This document shows, in pieces, positions 31,259 through 41,480 of a DNA stretch of 64,000 bases. The position numbers and the translations under genes are program-made. The notes under the pieces are model-generated. The model had not been told where the DNA came from. It searched no databases and saw only the letters and a list, made by a program, of their open reading frames with translations. The DNA comes from Niabella drilacis (GTDB lineage: Bacteria > Bacteroidota > Bacteroidia > Chitinophagales > Chitinophagaceae): contig NZ_FMZO01000004.1 of assembly GCF_900101395.1 (NCBI RefSeq), forward strand, positions 61,067 through 125,066, read 5' to 3'. How positions within the stretch are numbered: position 1 is the first letter of the stretch; each line of letters opens with the position of its first letter.

Positions 31259-32791
31259 ATGGCAGACACAGCGCAATTCTTACAGGCCGTAAAAGATGGC
31301 TATACATTTAAAGGAGAAAGCTATAAAATAGGCAGGGGTATTTTAAACGGGGAAGTGGTACCGGATGCGGATGTGAACATTCCTTTTAAAACGCTGAACC
31401 GGCATGGCCTGATCGCAGGGGCTACCGGAACGGGTAAAACAAAAACGCTGCAAGTGCTGGCAGAAGGGCTCAGTGATGCCAGTATCCCGGTACTGCTGAT
31501 GGATATAAAAGGGGATCTGAGCGGCATAGGGGCAGCCGGTGTTGCCAATGATAAGATCGCAGAGCGTTGTCAGAAACTGGCCATCGACTTTAAGCCGGAA
31601 GCATATCCCATTGAGTTCTTAACGCTGAGCCAGGAAAAGGGTACCCGACTGAGGGCCACCGTAACGGAGTTTGGCCCGGTACTGTTTTCCAAGATCCTGG
31701 ACCTGAACGATACGCAGGGGGGCTTTGTGGCCATGATCTTCAAGTACTGCGATGATCACCGGTTGCCGCTCCTGGATCTGAAAGATTTTATCAAAGTATT
31801 GCAATATGTGAGTGATGAAGGAAAGGCCGAACTCGAAAAAACGTATGGAAAAATATCGACCACTTCAACCGGAACGATCCTGAGAAAAGTGATTGAGCTG
31901 CAACAGCAGGGCGCCGACCAGTTTTTTGGCGAGCGCAGCTTTGATGTCGAGGACCTGATGCGCATCAGTGACGACGGGCGTGGCATGATCTCTATTGTTA
32001 GGGTTACCGACCTGCAGGATCGTCCCAAGTTGTTTTCTACCTTTATGCTGCAGTTGCTGGCGGAGCTCTATGCCACCCTTCCGGAGGCGGGAGACCTGGA
32101 TAAGCCCAAGCTGGTATTGTTTATTGATGAGGCACACCTGATCTTTAATGAAGCCAGTGCTGCGTTGCTCAGCCAGCTCGAAACTATTGTGAAGCTGATC
32201 CGTTCCAAAGGTGTTGGGGTGTTTTTTTGTACGCAGAACCCGATGGATGTGCCGGCTTCTATACTGGCCCAGCTGGGATTAAAGGTGCAACATGCACTGC
32301 GGGCCTTTACAGCGGCTGACCGCAAGGTGATCAAACAGACGGCCGAGAACTATCCCCTGAGTGCGTTTTACAAAACGGATGAATTGCTTACACAGGTAGG
32401 GATCGGGGAAGCCCTTATTACTATGCTGAATGAAAAAGGCATTCCCACACCGCTGGTGCATTGCATGTTACGGGCCCCTCAAAGCCGGATGGATGTACTG
32501 ACGGATGCGGAGATCGACAGTATTACCGCTCGGTCAAAAATTGCCGCGCATTACAATGAAGTGATCGATAGCGAAAGCGCCTACGAACTGCTGACCCAAA
32601 AGCTGAATGATGCAGCTGAAAAAGCAGCACAGGAGCGTGAAGAAAAACCCGCAAAACGCGTGGCCGAAGAGAAAGGTTTTTTTGATAACCCGATTGTAAA
32701 AAGCGTAGCACGTACGGCGGGCAATACCATTGTACGCTCGCTGCTGGGCGCTATAGGACTGGGAGGCAGAAGAAAAAAGGGGTTCTTTTAA
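31259..32791 (+). CDS. DUF853 (YjgR-like) HerA-related ATPase
   Basis: A P-loop ATPase of 510 residues. GATGTGKTKT is the Walker A motif, and LVLFIDEAHLIF is Walker B with the catalytic acid. The segment STTSTGTILRKVIEL and the closing FFDNPIVKSVARTAGNTIVRSLLGAIGLGGRRKKG match DUF853/YjgR proteins, which are related to HerA/FtsK-type ATPases but have no proven function. No nuclease such as NurA is nearby, so a DNA-end-processing role cannot be inferred from context. Single gene between divergent and convergent neighbours. Confidence 0.88.
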   Translation: MADTAQFLQAVKDGYTFKGESYKIGRGILNGEVVPDADVNIPFKTLNRHGLIAGATGTGKTKTLQVLAEGLSDASIPVLLMDIKGDLSGIGAAGVANDKIAERCQKLAIDFKPEAYPIEFLTLSQEKGTRLRATVTEFGPVLFSKILDLNDTQGGFVAMIFKYCDDHRLPLLDLKDFIKVLQYVSDEGKAELEKTYGKISTTSTGTILRKVIELQQQGADQFFGERSFDVEDLMRISDDGRGMISIVRVTDLQDRPKLFSTFMLQLLAELYATLPEAGDLDKPKLVLFIDEAHLIFNEASAALLSQLETIVKLIRSKGVGVFFCTQNPMDVPASILAQLGLKVQHALRAFTAADRKVIKQTAENYPLSAFYKTDELLTQVGIGEALITMLNEKGIPTPLVHCMLRAPQSRMDVLTDAEIDSITARSKIAAHYNEVIDSESAYELLTQKLNDAAEKAAQEREEKPAKRVAEEKGFFDNPIVKSVARTAGNTIVRSLLGAIGLGGRRKKGFF

Positions 32792-32936
32792 ATTTGGAAT
32801 ATCCAATGAGGAATTTAAAATAAAAAAGGACCTTTTGGTTGGAAGCCGCTGTGTTCAGACTTGAGGGGATGCCCTTCTTGATCTTACCCTCAGGCTCCGG
32901 GGACATTCCATATTTTAATGGTACACTTTCCCCGGA

Positions 32937-35339
32937 TTATTTTACCATAAATGTTGCTTCCGAAAAAACGGGTGATCCCTTGCTGGAAATACCCTGCAAT
33001 ACGATCTTATAAGTGCCCTTGAAGTCTGAAGTAAAACAATCCAATTTTAAGGGCTGACCGCCGGTCAGCTGTATATCCGGCTCCCAAAGAAGGGTAGTGC
33101 GGTTATCAGGTACTCTCAGATCACCTTTGTCCCCGTTGGCATAAACGGGTGCATAAAAGACCCGCTGCAGCTGCAGCCCTTCATAGTCGATCGCAATGGC
33201 AGAAGGATCCAGCTCAAACCCGTCAAACTTGGACTCATAGGTCTGGAAGCTTACTACCCCGGAGTACAGGGATGAACCGATCACATACCTGCGGGGAACC
33301 ACGTCCAGCCTTTTTACTTTATACGGGTTATAGTTAAAGATGCTGTTATAGTCTGCCAGGGGCACCCCATCCAGCAAAACGAGCACGGCATACCGGTACA
33401 CGTTTTGGTATTTTTCATCATAGATCGTCATATGGGGTTTGCGGTCACGCATCACCACATTGATCGACTGTACATACTCACGCAAAACTTCTTCCATTGT
33501 GGAAAAACGTTTATAGTCATCCAGGAGATAGCTGATCTCCGGCTTGCCATAGAAGGGTAGGGTATCCGTTACCGGGGGGGGCGTATAGGTATTGATCTTG
33601 TCTTTATAATAAATGTTGACGGTTTGCATCGCAATGCTGCGCTTTAGCAGGTACGCGCTGTCTGCGGGGTCAGGAAAATAGCGCGGCTGGGTAAAAGACC
33701 GGTTGGCGCTGTCGATAAACGGTGAAATGACAGCCGTAGTATAATTGTTGGCAGCGTTGGCCGATGGGGTTGGCTTTATAAAGATATCTCCCGGTCCATA
33801 GTATTTTTTTATATTGAAGCGGACAATACCCGAGGAGTCACTGGTGCCATTGTAAAGACCAAAGGGGATCGAGGGCGCCGTAAGCAGGCAGGAAACCCCC
33901 GGAGCCGGCTGATGGTTCCAGTTGCTGAAGACCCTTGCAGCAACAATATGCCCGTCATACTCCGGCAGGTATTTCAAAGCGGGGTCAAAAAGAGGTGCCT
34001 GGTTATCGAAGCGCCGCCACCCGTTCACGAGCATCAGGTTCTCAATATAATTTCCGTTGGCCGCTTCTGGTGTAAAGTAAAACTCCGGGGATTCAATACT
34101 TCCTGAAAGACCGGCTGTAAGCTGCAGATAGGCGCGGATATCCGGTGCTGCGGGACTGTTGTTGTTGTCCATCGCGTATACAGAAAGGGAGCCCTGTATG
34201 GTTTCAAGACTGTCTCCCCCTAATGCAGATGCCAGCTGTATAGAGGTGCGGTCCCTGGCAGTCAGCTCCTGTTTGCCGGCACTGATGGTTACGGCTTTTG
34301 AAGGCCGTTTGCCGGGGATAAATACCAGGCGTTCATTTACGGGCTGAAGATGCTGATCAAACAGCGTAAAGCAGATCACACCTGTTCCGAGTTTGGATTT
34401 GCTGACAGGGATCTCGGCAATATTGCGGGTTTGCAGATCGATGGTAGTGGCAAATTTGTTCTTTTGCTCGCTGTGTGCAACCAGCGTCATTTTTTGCGGG
34501 CCTGTGTTTTGGAGTATTACTTTGACCAGGTAAGTATCGTTTCCGTTGTCAGTTATGCTCAAAAGGGAGCCGCCGGCCCTGGGCGCCGGCAGTTCTTTTT
34601 TAATAACGCCTTTTCCCGGCACCGTTACTGCTGCAGTATATTTTCTGCCCGGCAGCGGTGTATAGGTAAACTGGCCCAGGCCGAATTTCAGCAGTTCAAA
34701 ACGGGCAACGGTATCTGTACTGTTTTCTATAATATACCCCGTAGCCGGCAATCCTTTTATCGTGTGAGGGTCCAGTACCTGTACCCCGGTTTTTGAGGAG
34801 CTGCCTTCAACCGGCGCGCCGCCTTCCGGAAAAAAACGGATGATGGGCTCCGGCTGCGGCGTGCGGGCCGGAGGGTTTGCTGCGGCAATGGTATTGGATA
34901 CAAGGATCCTTTTTTTAAAGAGCGCTCTTTCGTCGCCCAGCTTCATCTGATTCGTGTAGGCAATAAGTGTGTAGGCCCCGGTGGCTATATTAACCGGCAG
35001 GTAAAAGCTGCCTTTTCCTGTGCCCCGGGTGGTCTGGATCTTGGATTGGATGACCGACCGTCCCTGGTCATTTACCAATTCAATATAAAGGATGCTGTTG
35101 TATCCGGCCGGTATATGTGTGCCTGCATTCAGAAGGTACACTTTGAACCAGAGCAGCTCACCGGCCAGGTAGGCTTCCTTATCGCTGTGAACAAAAATGA
35201 TTTCGCGCCCCGGTTGTTCTTTTGCTGATCCCGGTTCTGTTGCCTGCAACTGCCCCATTGCAGCCTGGGGCGCATACATACCGATGAGGAGCATTAATAA
35301 CCGGGAACAACGAAGAAAAGTAGGAAGGATCGTATACAT
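32937..35339 (-). CDS. Large secreted protein with MG2-like and TonB-plug-like domains
   Basis: An 800-residue exported protein. The N-terminal part after the signal peptide (IIFVHSDKEAYLAGELLWFKVYLLN) matches the macroglobulin MG2-type domain found in Bacteroidota outer-membrane-associated proteins. Further beta-sandwich segments follow. Near the C-terminus MEEVLREYVQSINVVM...VLVLLDGVPLADYNSIFNYNPYKVKRLDVV resembles a TonB-receptor plug without a barrel. It is the last gene of a four-gene minus-strand operon with a DUF4249 lipoprotein, a TonB receptor and a secreted protein. It may form part of an envelope complex with that receptor; the transported or bound substrate is unknown. Confidence 0.8.
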   Translation of the reverse strand: MYTILPTFLRCSRLLMLLIGMYAPQAAMGQLQATEPGSAKEQPGREIIFVHSDKEAYLAGELLWFKVYLLNAGTHIPAGYNSILYIELVNDQGRSVIQSKIQTTRGTGKGSFYLPVNIATGAYTLIAYTNQMKLGDERALFKKRILVSNTIAAANPPARTPQPEPIIRFFPEGGAPVEGSSSKTGVQVLDPHTIKGLPATGYIIENSTDTVARFELLKFGLGQFTYTPLPGRKYTAAVTVPGKGVIKKELPAPRAGGSLLSITDNGNDTYLVKVILQNTGPQKMTLVAHSEQKNKFATTIDLQTRNIAEIPVSKSKLGTGVICFTLFDQHLQPVNERLVFIPGKRPSKAVTISAGKQELTARDRTSIQLASALGGDSLETIQGSLSVYAMDNNNSPAAPDIRAYLQLTAGLSGSIESPEFYFTPEAANGNYIENLMLVNGWRRFDNQAPLFDPALKYLPEYDGHIVAARVFSNWNHQPAPGVSCLLTAPSIPFGLYNGTSDSSGIVRFNIKKYYGPGDIFIKPTPSANAANNYTTAVISPFIDSANRSFTQPRYFPDPADSAYLLKRSIAMQTVNIYYKDKINTYTPPPVTDTLPFYGKPEISYLLDDYKRFSTMEEVLREYVQSINVVMRDRKPHMTIYDEKYQNVYRYAVLVLLDGVPLADYNSIFNYNPYKVKRLDVVPRRYVIGSSLYSGVVSFQTYESKFDGFELDPSAIAIDYEGLQLQRVFYAPVYANGDKGDLRVPDNRTTLLWEPDIQLTGGQPLKLDCFTSDFKGTYKIVLQGISSKGSPVFSEATFMVK

Positions 35340-35354
35340 GTTTGCTCAAAATTA

Positions 35355-36506
35355 TCAGGGCCAGTAAGATGGTTTTTGAAGGTTTCCGCCTCTTGCCGTA
35401 CAATCGATACAGGATGCGGAAGAAGCCGAATACCCATCCGTGCGGGGCTCCCGCGTAGTATTTTCGATCGGGATAAAGACTCCCGAAGAAAAAGCCTCCC
35501 GGGTGCTGTCCCTGTTTTGGATCACAAATTTTGTTTCGCAGAATTGCTGGAACGGCCATCTGTCGGGCCGGCTGATAAATACCCGCTTTTGGGTGGGCGC
35601 CGTTGCTGAAATGTACCCGATAACGGGCTCCCCGGGATCGCTGGTACAATGGATATTCCCTCTTAGCTCGGAAGGCAGGGGACCAAAGATGTCTCCAATG
35701 GATTCCGTATTCTTTTTCATCAGATCATAGAACTCGTAGGCGGCTTTATCCATAGCATACTGGCGCAGCAGGATACTGTATTTTACAGACAGGCGCTCAT
35801 CGCCGGCTGGTATCTGGTTAAGTGGTTGCTGAAAAATAACATCCGATGTGAGTTTGGCAGAATTTCCGATATAGATATTGCTGGACCGGCCGTATTTCCA
35901 GCAATAAAAAACGTCTTCCTTCGGAAAGATCCGGGGCCTTACCCCGGCCTTGTCTGCGTCGGGCGATGCCGAATCATAGATAAGCGAGGAGTGGTAGTAA
36001 CTGTTGATCTCCCAGGTCTCATCAAAATCCCACCGGTAATAGACGGTACTGTTGGCCGGGTCGTGCGTATTCACATATAGCTGCATCCCTTTTTCGTTTT
36101 GCTTCCAGCCGATGCTGTCGATCTCCGGGGTTTTTTTTACCGGTACGAAATCCGAGAGGTACTCCTTTCCGTCGGAAGTCTTAATCCGGACGCGGTAAAG
36201 ATTGTTGGCAGATAATTCCAGGGTGTTCTGGTAATTACCCGGCGCATTCATGATTAATTGCTTTACGGAATTATCGTTACCCTCTACTGCAACGCTTGCG
36301 TTGAGCTCCGGGGTGATTCCCTTGCCGCCGTTAACCGCGGCGGTCCTGGACAGCAGCAGGCTTGTTGCGGTGTTGCCGGCATTCAGGGTTCCTTCCACCA
36401 CAAGGTAGCCGGTCCCGGGGGCATTGATCCCGGGGTAATACCGGTCCTTGCATGAAAGGCAAAGAATAATGATGACCAGTATCTGAAAATAAGATCCCTG
36501 TTTCAT
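35355..36506 (-). CDS. DUF4249 lipoprotein
   Basis: A 383-residue lipoprotein with lipobox LSCK (LVIIILCLSC). The N-terminal segment GTGYLVVEGTLNAGNTATSLLLSRTA is the usual beginning of DUF4249 proteins, followed by a beta-sandwich (ASVAVEGND, NLYRVRIKTSDGKEYLSDFVPVKKTPEIDSIGW). C-terminal cysteines (SSASCIDCTARGG) are also typical of the family. DUF4249 proteins are nearly always encoded beside a TonB receptor, as here (1 bp apart), and are thought to be the surface-exposed partner that captures the substrate. The substrate is unknown. Confidence 0.88.
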   Translation of the reverse strand: MKQGSYFQILVIIILCLSCKDRYYPGINAPGTGYLVVEGTLNAGNTATSLLLSRTAAVNGGKGITPELNASVAVEGNDNSVKQLIMNAPGNYQNTLELSANNLYRVRIKTSDGKEYLSDFVPVKKTPEIDSIGWKQNEKGMQLYVNTHDPANSTVYYRWDFDETWEINSYYHSSLIYDSASPDADKAGVRPRIFPKEDVFYCWKYGRSSNIYIGNSAKLTSDVIFQQPLNQIPAGDERLSVKYSILLRQYAMDKAAYEFYDLMKKNTESIGDIFGPLPSELRGNIHCTSDPGEPVIGYISATAPTQKRVFISRPDRWPFQQFCETKFVIQNRDSTREAFSSGVFIPIENTTREPRTDGYSASSASCIDCTARGGNLQKPSYWP

Positions 36507-36507
36507 T

Positions 36508-39261
36508 TTAAAAACGTATGTTATAATTGATAAATGGTATGGCGCTTCCGAAAATGGATAGCTTGTACCCGTTCACAGCACCGTTTTCAGAGATAAAATA
36601 GACCGAATAGGGGTTTCTTCTTCCCAAAAGATTGTATACGCCAATGGTCCACGAGTTGTGGGTCTTCTGGTGCACTTTATGGTTGCCGTCGATATTCATG
36701 GAGAAGTCCGTCCGGTAATAATCCGGTATCCGGTATTGATTCCGGTCGGAATACAGCATTCTTTCTGATCCCTGGTAGTAAAAGCGGCCTATCGGATAGG
36801 TGATGGGACGCCCGGTGCTGTAGGTGGAGTTCAGCGACAGGCTGAAGCGGTGGTTAATCCTGAAATTGCCAACGATCGTTATATCATGCGGCTTGTCATA
36901 GTTGGCCGGATAATCGGCTCCGTTATTGACCACAAAGCCAAGACTTTGATCGGTAGACCGCAGCAGGATACGGGAATAAGTATATCCGACCCAGCCATTC
37001 AGCTTGCCCACCGGCTTTTTGATCAGGAACTCAAGACCATAAGCCTTGCCTTTGGTGCTGATCACATCTGTTTCTATATGATGATTCAACAACAGGGTGG
37101 CGCCGGGTTTATAATCCAGGTAGTTTTTTATATTTTTATAATAGAGCTCTACCGATGTTTCAATCGTGTTTGATTTCAGGTTCTTATAGAATCCGATAGA
37201 AACCTGGTCGCCGATCTGGGGCCTGATATTGGGGTCGCTTAGTTTCCAGATATCAGTGGGGGAAATAACGGTTGTATTGGACAGTAAGTGAATGTATTGC
37301 CTTAACGTATTATACCCTGCCTTTATTGAGAACGTAGGTGTAAAGGCATAGCGCATGGAAAACCGGATCTCGGGGCCCTGGTAATTATTAATAAACTTCC
37401 CTTTATTATAGTGGGTAATGCCGGTGCGGGTGTCATCCGTGAGGGGATGGCCCTCCCGGTAATTGCTCACGTCCTGTGGCCCTAAATAAGAATAAAACGA
37501 ATAGCGGATGCCGGTGCTGAAAGAGAGCTGCCCCGTGGCATTGAACCGGTGCGTAACATAAACGGCATTTTCGAGCGCCCGTTCTGCGCTTACTGTATCG
37601 GGTCGTACAAGCGATTGGCTGCTGGCCGGATCAAAAGTGCCCGGCTGGAGCAAGTACGATAATGAGCTGAGCCCGAAATCAAACGAATGTTTCTGATTCA
37701 TAAAATATACGAAGTTCAGCTTGCCGTAAAGCTGGCGTATATCAAAGAAGAGTTTAAACCCGTTAATGATATTGGAATCGGCGCTGATCTTATAGCGGTA
37801 ATAGTCATACCCCCCGATGAATTCCGCCTGCAAACGACGGGTGAAGTTCTTTTTCCATTTCAGCGAAAGATTCCGGTTGGTATAGCCATAAGTAGTATCA
37901 TTATTCAGGTTGAACCGGTCGTTACTGTAATAGGCATTCAGGTAGATACTGCTGCCGGAATCGATCCGGTGGCTGATCCCGAGGTTCAGATCCTGGAACG
38001 AAGCCCGGCTTTGATCATACTCCTTTGGTAAAAGATTGATCAGCCAGTTGGCGTAGGTTGTACGTCCCCCGAAAATAAAAGAGGTCTTGTCCTTTACAAT
38101 AGGGCCTTCCAGCTGAAGACGGCTGGTGATCAGCCCGATCCCGGCCGACCCGGTCAGCTGTTTCTTATTTCCTTCCCGGCTGTTCACATCCAGTACTGAC
38201 GCCAGGCGGCCGCCGTATTTTGCAGGTATCGAGCTTTTATAGAGTTCTACATCCTTTACGATCTCGGGGTTAAACGCTGCAAACATGCCAAAAAAGTGTG
38301 CAGGATTATAAATGGTGGCATCATTGAAAAGGATCAGGTTCTGATCCGTGGAGCCACCTCTTACATTAAAGCCGGTACTGGCTTCTCCCACCGTTTTTAC
38401 ACCAGGCAGGGTAGTTACTGCACGCAGGATATCAGCTTCTCCGAAAACAGTCGGGATGCGCTTGATTTCCTGGATGCTCAGGCGCGCTACGCCCATCTGC
38501 ACATTCCGGATGTTCCGGGTTTGGGTAGAGGATACGATCACTTCCTTTAACGTGGGCACCTGTTCCTGTACAGAAACATCCATGCGCCCGTCCGTATATA
38601 CTACAAGGTTCAGGTTCATTTCCCGGATACCCAGTCCTACAATGTTGAGCACGTGCTTTCCCGGCGGAATGCTTAACGAATAATTGCCATATGCATCAGA
38701 GTTGGCAAAATAGGCATTGTCGATGGCAATGGAGGCATTGGGGTAGGGCTCACCCGTACGGGCACTTTTTATGTTCCCGGTAAGCAATGCCTGCGAATGA
38801 TGCAGGCCGTTCCGGTTGCCGATTTCATAGATCTTTTCTTCTGAAGTAATGATCTTCCGGTCTTTATCGTTCAATCCGTAATCGGCCGAAGGAGCAGTCT
38901 TTGATGCGGGTATTGCCGCACCGGTACGGTAGTAGGTGCCGGCAGGCAATGAAAGCTGGATCTTTAAATTGCCGGTGATGTATACTTTTTTTCCATGGTG
39001 GTCAACAGCATAGGCCAGCATTGTTTTGCTCAGCGCGTGCTGCAACTGTTCGGACAAGGAACCGCCGGCAGGGGGGGTGGGGATCTTTATGGAATCGATC
39101 TGTTCCCTGTTATAGTAAAAAAAATAGCCGGACTCCTGCTCCAGCTGCGAGAAATAAGCTTTGACAAAGATACTGTCCTGTGCCGCTGATACCGTGGTTT
39201 GTGCCGTTATAGCGGTGCACAGGCTGGAAAAAAAGATGAATATAAAAAGCCGTTTTAACAT
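36508..39261 (-). CDS. TonB-dependent receptor paired with DUF4249 lipoprotein
   Basis: Outer-membrane receptor of 917 residues. After a signal peptide comes a short STN-like domain (about 25-100; FSQLEQESGYFFYYNREQID), a carboxypeptidase-regulatory-like domain (about 160-230; LLTGNIKSARTGEPYPNASI), a plug with VPTLKEVIVSSTQTRNIRNVQMGV and STGFNVRGGSTDQNLILFNDATIYN, and a barrel ending in F (NYNIRF). This receptor type with an STN-like domain is often regulated by anti-sigma signalling, but no sigma/anti-sigma genes are nearby. It overlaps the upstream gene by one base. The substrate is unknown, probably not a siderophore. Confidence 0.9.
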   Translation of the reverse strand: MLKRLFIFIFFSSLCTAITAQTTVSAAQDSIFVKAYFSQLEQESGYFFYYNREQIDSIKIPTPPAGGSLSEQLQHALSKTMLAYAVDHHGKKVYITGNLKIQLSLPAGTYYRTGAAIPASKTAPSADYGLNDKDRKIITSEEKIYEIGNRNGLHHSQALLTGNIKSARTGEPYPNASIAIDNAYFANSDAYGNYSLSIPPGKHVLNIVGLGIREMNLNLVVYTDGRMDVSVQEQVPTLKEVIVSSTQTRNIRNVQMGVARLSIQEIKRIPTVFGEADILRAVTTLPGVKTVGEASTGFNVRGGSTDQNLILFNDATIYNPAHFFGMFAAFNPEIVKDVELYKSSIPAKYGGRLASVLDVNSREGNKKQLTGSAGIGLITSRLQLEGPIVKDKTSFIFGGRTTYANWLINLLPKEYDQSRASFQDLNLGISHRIDSGSSIYLNAYYSNDRFNLNNDTTYGYTNRNLSLKWKKNFTRRLQAEFIGGYDYYRYKISADSNIINGFKLFFDIRQLYGKLNFVYFMNQKHSFDFGLSSLSYLLQPGTFDPASSQSLVRPDTVSAERALENAVYVTHRFNATGQLSFSTGIRYSFYSYLGPQDVSNYREGHPLTDDTRTGITHYNKGKFINNYQGPEIRFSMRYAFTPTFSIKAGYNTLRQYIHLLSNTTVISPTDIWKLSDPNIRPQIGDQVSIGFYKNLKSNTIETSVELYYKNIKNYLDYKPGATLLLNHHIETDVISTKGKAYGLEFLIKKPVGKLNGWVGYTYSRILLRSTDQSLGFVVNNGADYPANYDKPHDITIVGNFRINHRFSLSLNSTYSTGRPITYPIGRFYYQGSERMLYSDRNQYRIPDYYRTDFSMNIDGNHKVHQKTHNSWTIGVYNLLGRRNPYSVYFISENGAVNGYKLSIFGSAIPFINYNIRF

Positions 39262-39971
39262 TAGTCCTGGTTATAAAGTTGAACGGCCATTCGGATTGTC
39301 GCTTCGGGATCCTTTCTGAATCGGGCCTTTTTTCGTTTTAAAGCCTTATGAATGGCTGATCTTTTTTCTTTTATAAGGGCATAGAGGTTCTTTTTGGAAG
39401 AAACGGGGTAGAATACCTTATCCCTGTAAATATAAAACCGGTTATTCCAGGTGAACTCCCGCTCTACCGTTGATTGGCCGGTGGTTTCGCGGATGATCTT
39501 TTTCCGCAGCGCTAATACGGTCAATGCACCTTCGTCAAGTATTTCATAAAAGCCGGCAGGCAGTACGGTACTGTTTCCGGGGCCCAGTTTTATAAACCGT
39601 TCCTGCCCCAGGGTAAATGCATACAGCGGGCTCCCGGGAAGGATGACCGGCATTTTATTGGGATTTTCAATCACCAGCTCGCCGGCTACCACATCATATT
39701 TTAACCGGGTATTTTTGTACCAGGTGCTGTCAAAAAATACCGTGCCTTCCATCCATTGGTCGTCATCCATAAACGGCGTTCCGGTTATGGTAGGCAGGTA
39801 TCCCTGGTACAGCCGTCCGTTGTAGATCGGCAGGTCATTGCTAAATGTGGTATAGAACCGCTCGGGCAGGTAAACAGGATCCTTGAAAAGCGAAGAACCG
39901 CTCCGCTGGGCATAAAGATCGGCAGTAGCAAGCAGTATAAAAAAAAGCGTTAGAACTGTTTCTTTTTTCAT
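39261..39971 (-). CDS. Secreted protein of unknown function in the DUF4249 operon
   Basis: A 236-residue exported protein, signal peptide ending near YAQR. The mature part has a beta-rich core (GTVFFDSTWYKNTRLKYDVVAGELVIEN, FTLGQERFIKLGPGN) and a strongly basic C-terminal stretch (KEKRSAIHKALKRKKARFRKDPEATIR). It is the first gene of the four-gene operon and overlaps the receptor gene by one base. I do not recognise a named family. Its position suggests an accessory role for the receptor, perhaps in the periplasm. Confidence 0.78.
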   Translation of the reverse strand: MKKETVLTLFFILLATADLYAQRSGSSLFKDPVYLPERFYTTFSNDLPIYNGRLYQGYLPTITGTPFMDDDQWMEGTVFFDSTWYKNTRLKYDVVAGELVIENPNKMPVILPGSPLYAFTLGQERFIKLGPGNSTVLPAGFYEILDEGALTVLALRKKIIRETTGQSTVEREFTWNNRFYIYRDKVFYPVSSKKNLYALIKEKRSAIHKALKRKKARFRKDPEATIRMAVQLYNQD

Positions 39972-40192
39972 GGGCGGTCAACAATGGTCGTTGCTGTATT
40001 GATAAAAATAAGGCAAATACAGTTCCGGTGCAAATCTTTTCAGTGGTTATTTTAACAGGCGGTGGGGTCTGTCAACAGCCGGGCCGGGTTCAACCGATTG
40101 AACAAAGCCGGTAAAAACGTTCTTTTGTATGGCTTTTTTCAACACCTTTGCCGGGTGCCCGGAGATCCTGCGGCGCAGCTAAACTCTTTCAT

Positions 40193-41380
40193 ATGAACGA
40201 AAATTTTACAAAACGTATCGGAGCTGAGGTGGAAGAAATAAAAACTTCAGGCTTGTATAAAACAGAGCGTATCATCGAAAGCCCGCAGGGCGCCGAGATC
40301 CTGGTGAATGGTAAAACCGTTATCAACTTTTGTGCAAACAATTACCTGGGGCTGTCCTCCCATCCCGATGTGATCAAAGCGGCGCATGCTACCATCGATT
40401 CCCGCGGGTATGGCATGAGCAGCGTTCGGTTTATTTGCGGTACGCAGGACATTCACAGGGAGCTGGAGCAAAAGATATCCGCATTCCTGGGTACAGAAGA
40501 CACGATTTTATATGCAGCGGCTTTTGATGCCAATGGTGGTGTTTTTGAGCCGTTGTTTAATGACCAGGATGCGATTATCTCAGATGCACTGAATCATGCA
40601 AGTATTATTGACGGGGTGCGTCTTTGCAAAGCACAACGTTACCGGTATGAGCATAATAATATGGAGGACCTGGAAGCAAAATTAAAAGAAGCTTCCGGCG
40701 CCCGCAGCCGGATCATTGTAACGGACGGTTCATTTAGTATGGATGGCACTATTGCCCAGCTCGATAAGATCGTGGAACTGGCAGAACAATACGATGCGGT
40801 GATCATGATTGACGAATGCCACTCCTCCGGGTTCCTGGGCAAAACCGGTCGCGGCACGCACGAATACCGGGGCGTAATGGGAAAGATCGATATCATTACC
40901 GGTACCCTGGGCAAAGCGCTGGGCGGTGCCTCCGGCGGATTTACATCCGGGAGGAAGGAGATCATTGATATGCTGCGCCAGAAATCGAGACCTTATTTAT
41001 TCAGCAATACCCTGGCGCCGTCCATTGTCGGCGGTTCTATAGCGGTGCTGGATATGCTTTCTTCTTCAACGGCGCTCAGGGATAAGCTGGAGGCCAATAC
41101 AAAGTATTTCCGTACTCAAATGACGGCCGCAGGTTTTGATATAAAACCGGGCGATCACCCGATTGTACCTATTATGTTATATGATGCCGTACTGGCGGCG
41201 GAGTTTGCTGCCAGGTTGCTGGATGAGGACATCTATGTGATCGGGTTCTTCTTTCCTGTGGTGCCCAAGGGGCAGGCGCGGATCAGGGTGCAGCTGAGCG
41301 CGGGTCATGAGCAGGTACATCTTGACAAAGCAATTGCAGCCTTTACAAAAGTTGGGAAAGCGCTGGGAGTACTGAAATAG
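40193..41380 (+). CDS. kbl: Glycine C-acetyltransferase (2-amino-3-ketobutyrate CoA ligase)
   Basis: PLP enzyme of threonine breakdown: 2-amino-3-ketobutyrate plus CoA gives glycine and acetyl-CoA. The ATG at 40193 gives 395 residues, normal for Kbl. Features of the alpha-oxoamine synthase fold are NFCANNYLGLSSHP, GYGMSSVRFICGTQ, DALNHASIIDG, DECHSSGFLG, and GTLGKALGGASGG with the PLP lysine. FICGTQDIHRELE favours Kbl over serine palmitoyltransferase, the main alternative in this phylum. CACCTTTG at 40143-40150 is a possible -7 box. Threonine dehydrogenase is not adjacent. Confidence 0.93.
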   Translation: MNENFTKRIGAEVEEIKTSGLYKTERIIESPQGAEILVNGKTVINFCANNYLGLSSHPDVIKAAHATIDSRGYGMSSVRFICGTQDIHRELEQKISAFLGTEDTILYAAAFDANGGVFEPLFNDQDAIISDALNHASIIDGVRLCKAQRYRYEHNNMEDLEAKLKEASGARSRIIVTDGSFSMDGTIAQLDKIVELAEQYDAVIMIDECHSSGFLGKTGRGTHEYRGVMGKIDIITGTLGKALGGASGGFTSGRKEIIDMLRQKSRPYLFSNTLAPSIVGGSIAVLDMLSSSTALRDKLEANTKYFRTQMTAAGFDIKPGDHPIVPIMLYDAVLAAEFAARLLDEDIYVIGFFFPVVPKGQARIRVQLSAGHEQVHLDKAIAAFTKVGKALGVLK

Positions 41381-41480
41381 CGCGCAGCAATCAGCCCCCC
41401 CAAACTTCGGGGCAGTCTTCGGCTGCCAGTTATCGGAGAATTGTTTTTAGAATATCAATCTTTTCTGAACCGTTGGTAAA

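Noticed and set aside
31259..32791. A HerA-type defence ATPase
   Set aside because: It is a DUF853/YjgR protein with no nuclease or other defence gene nearby.
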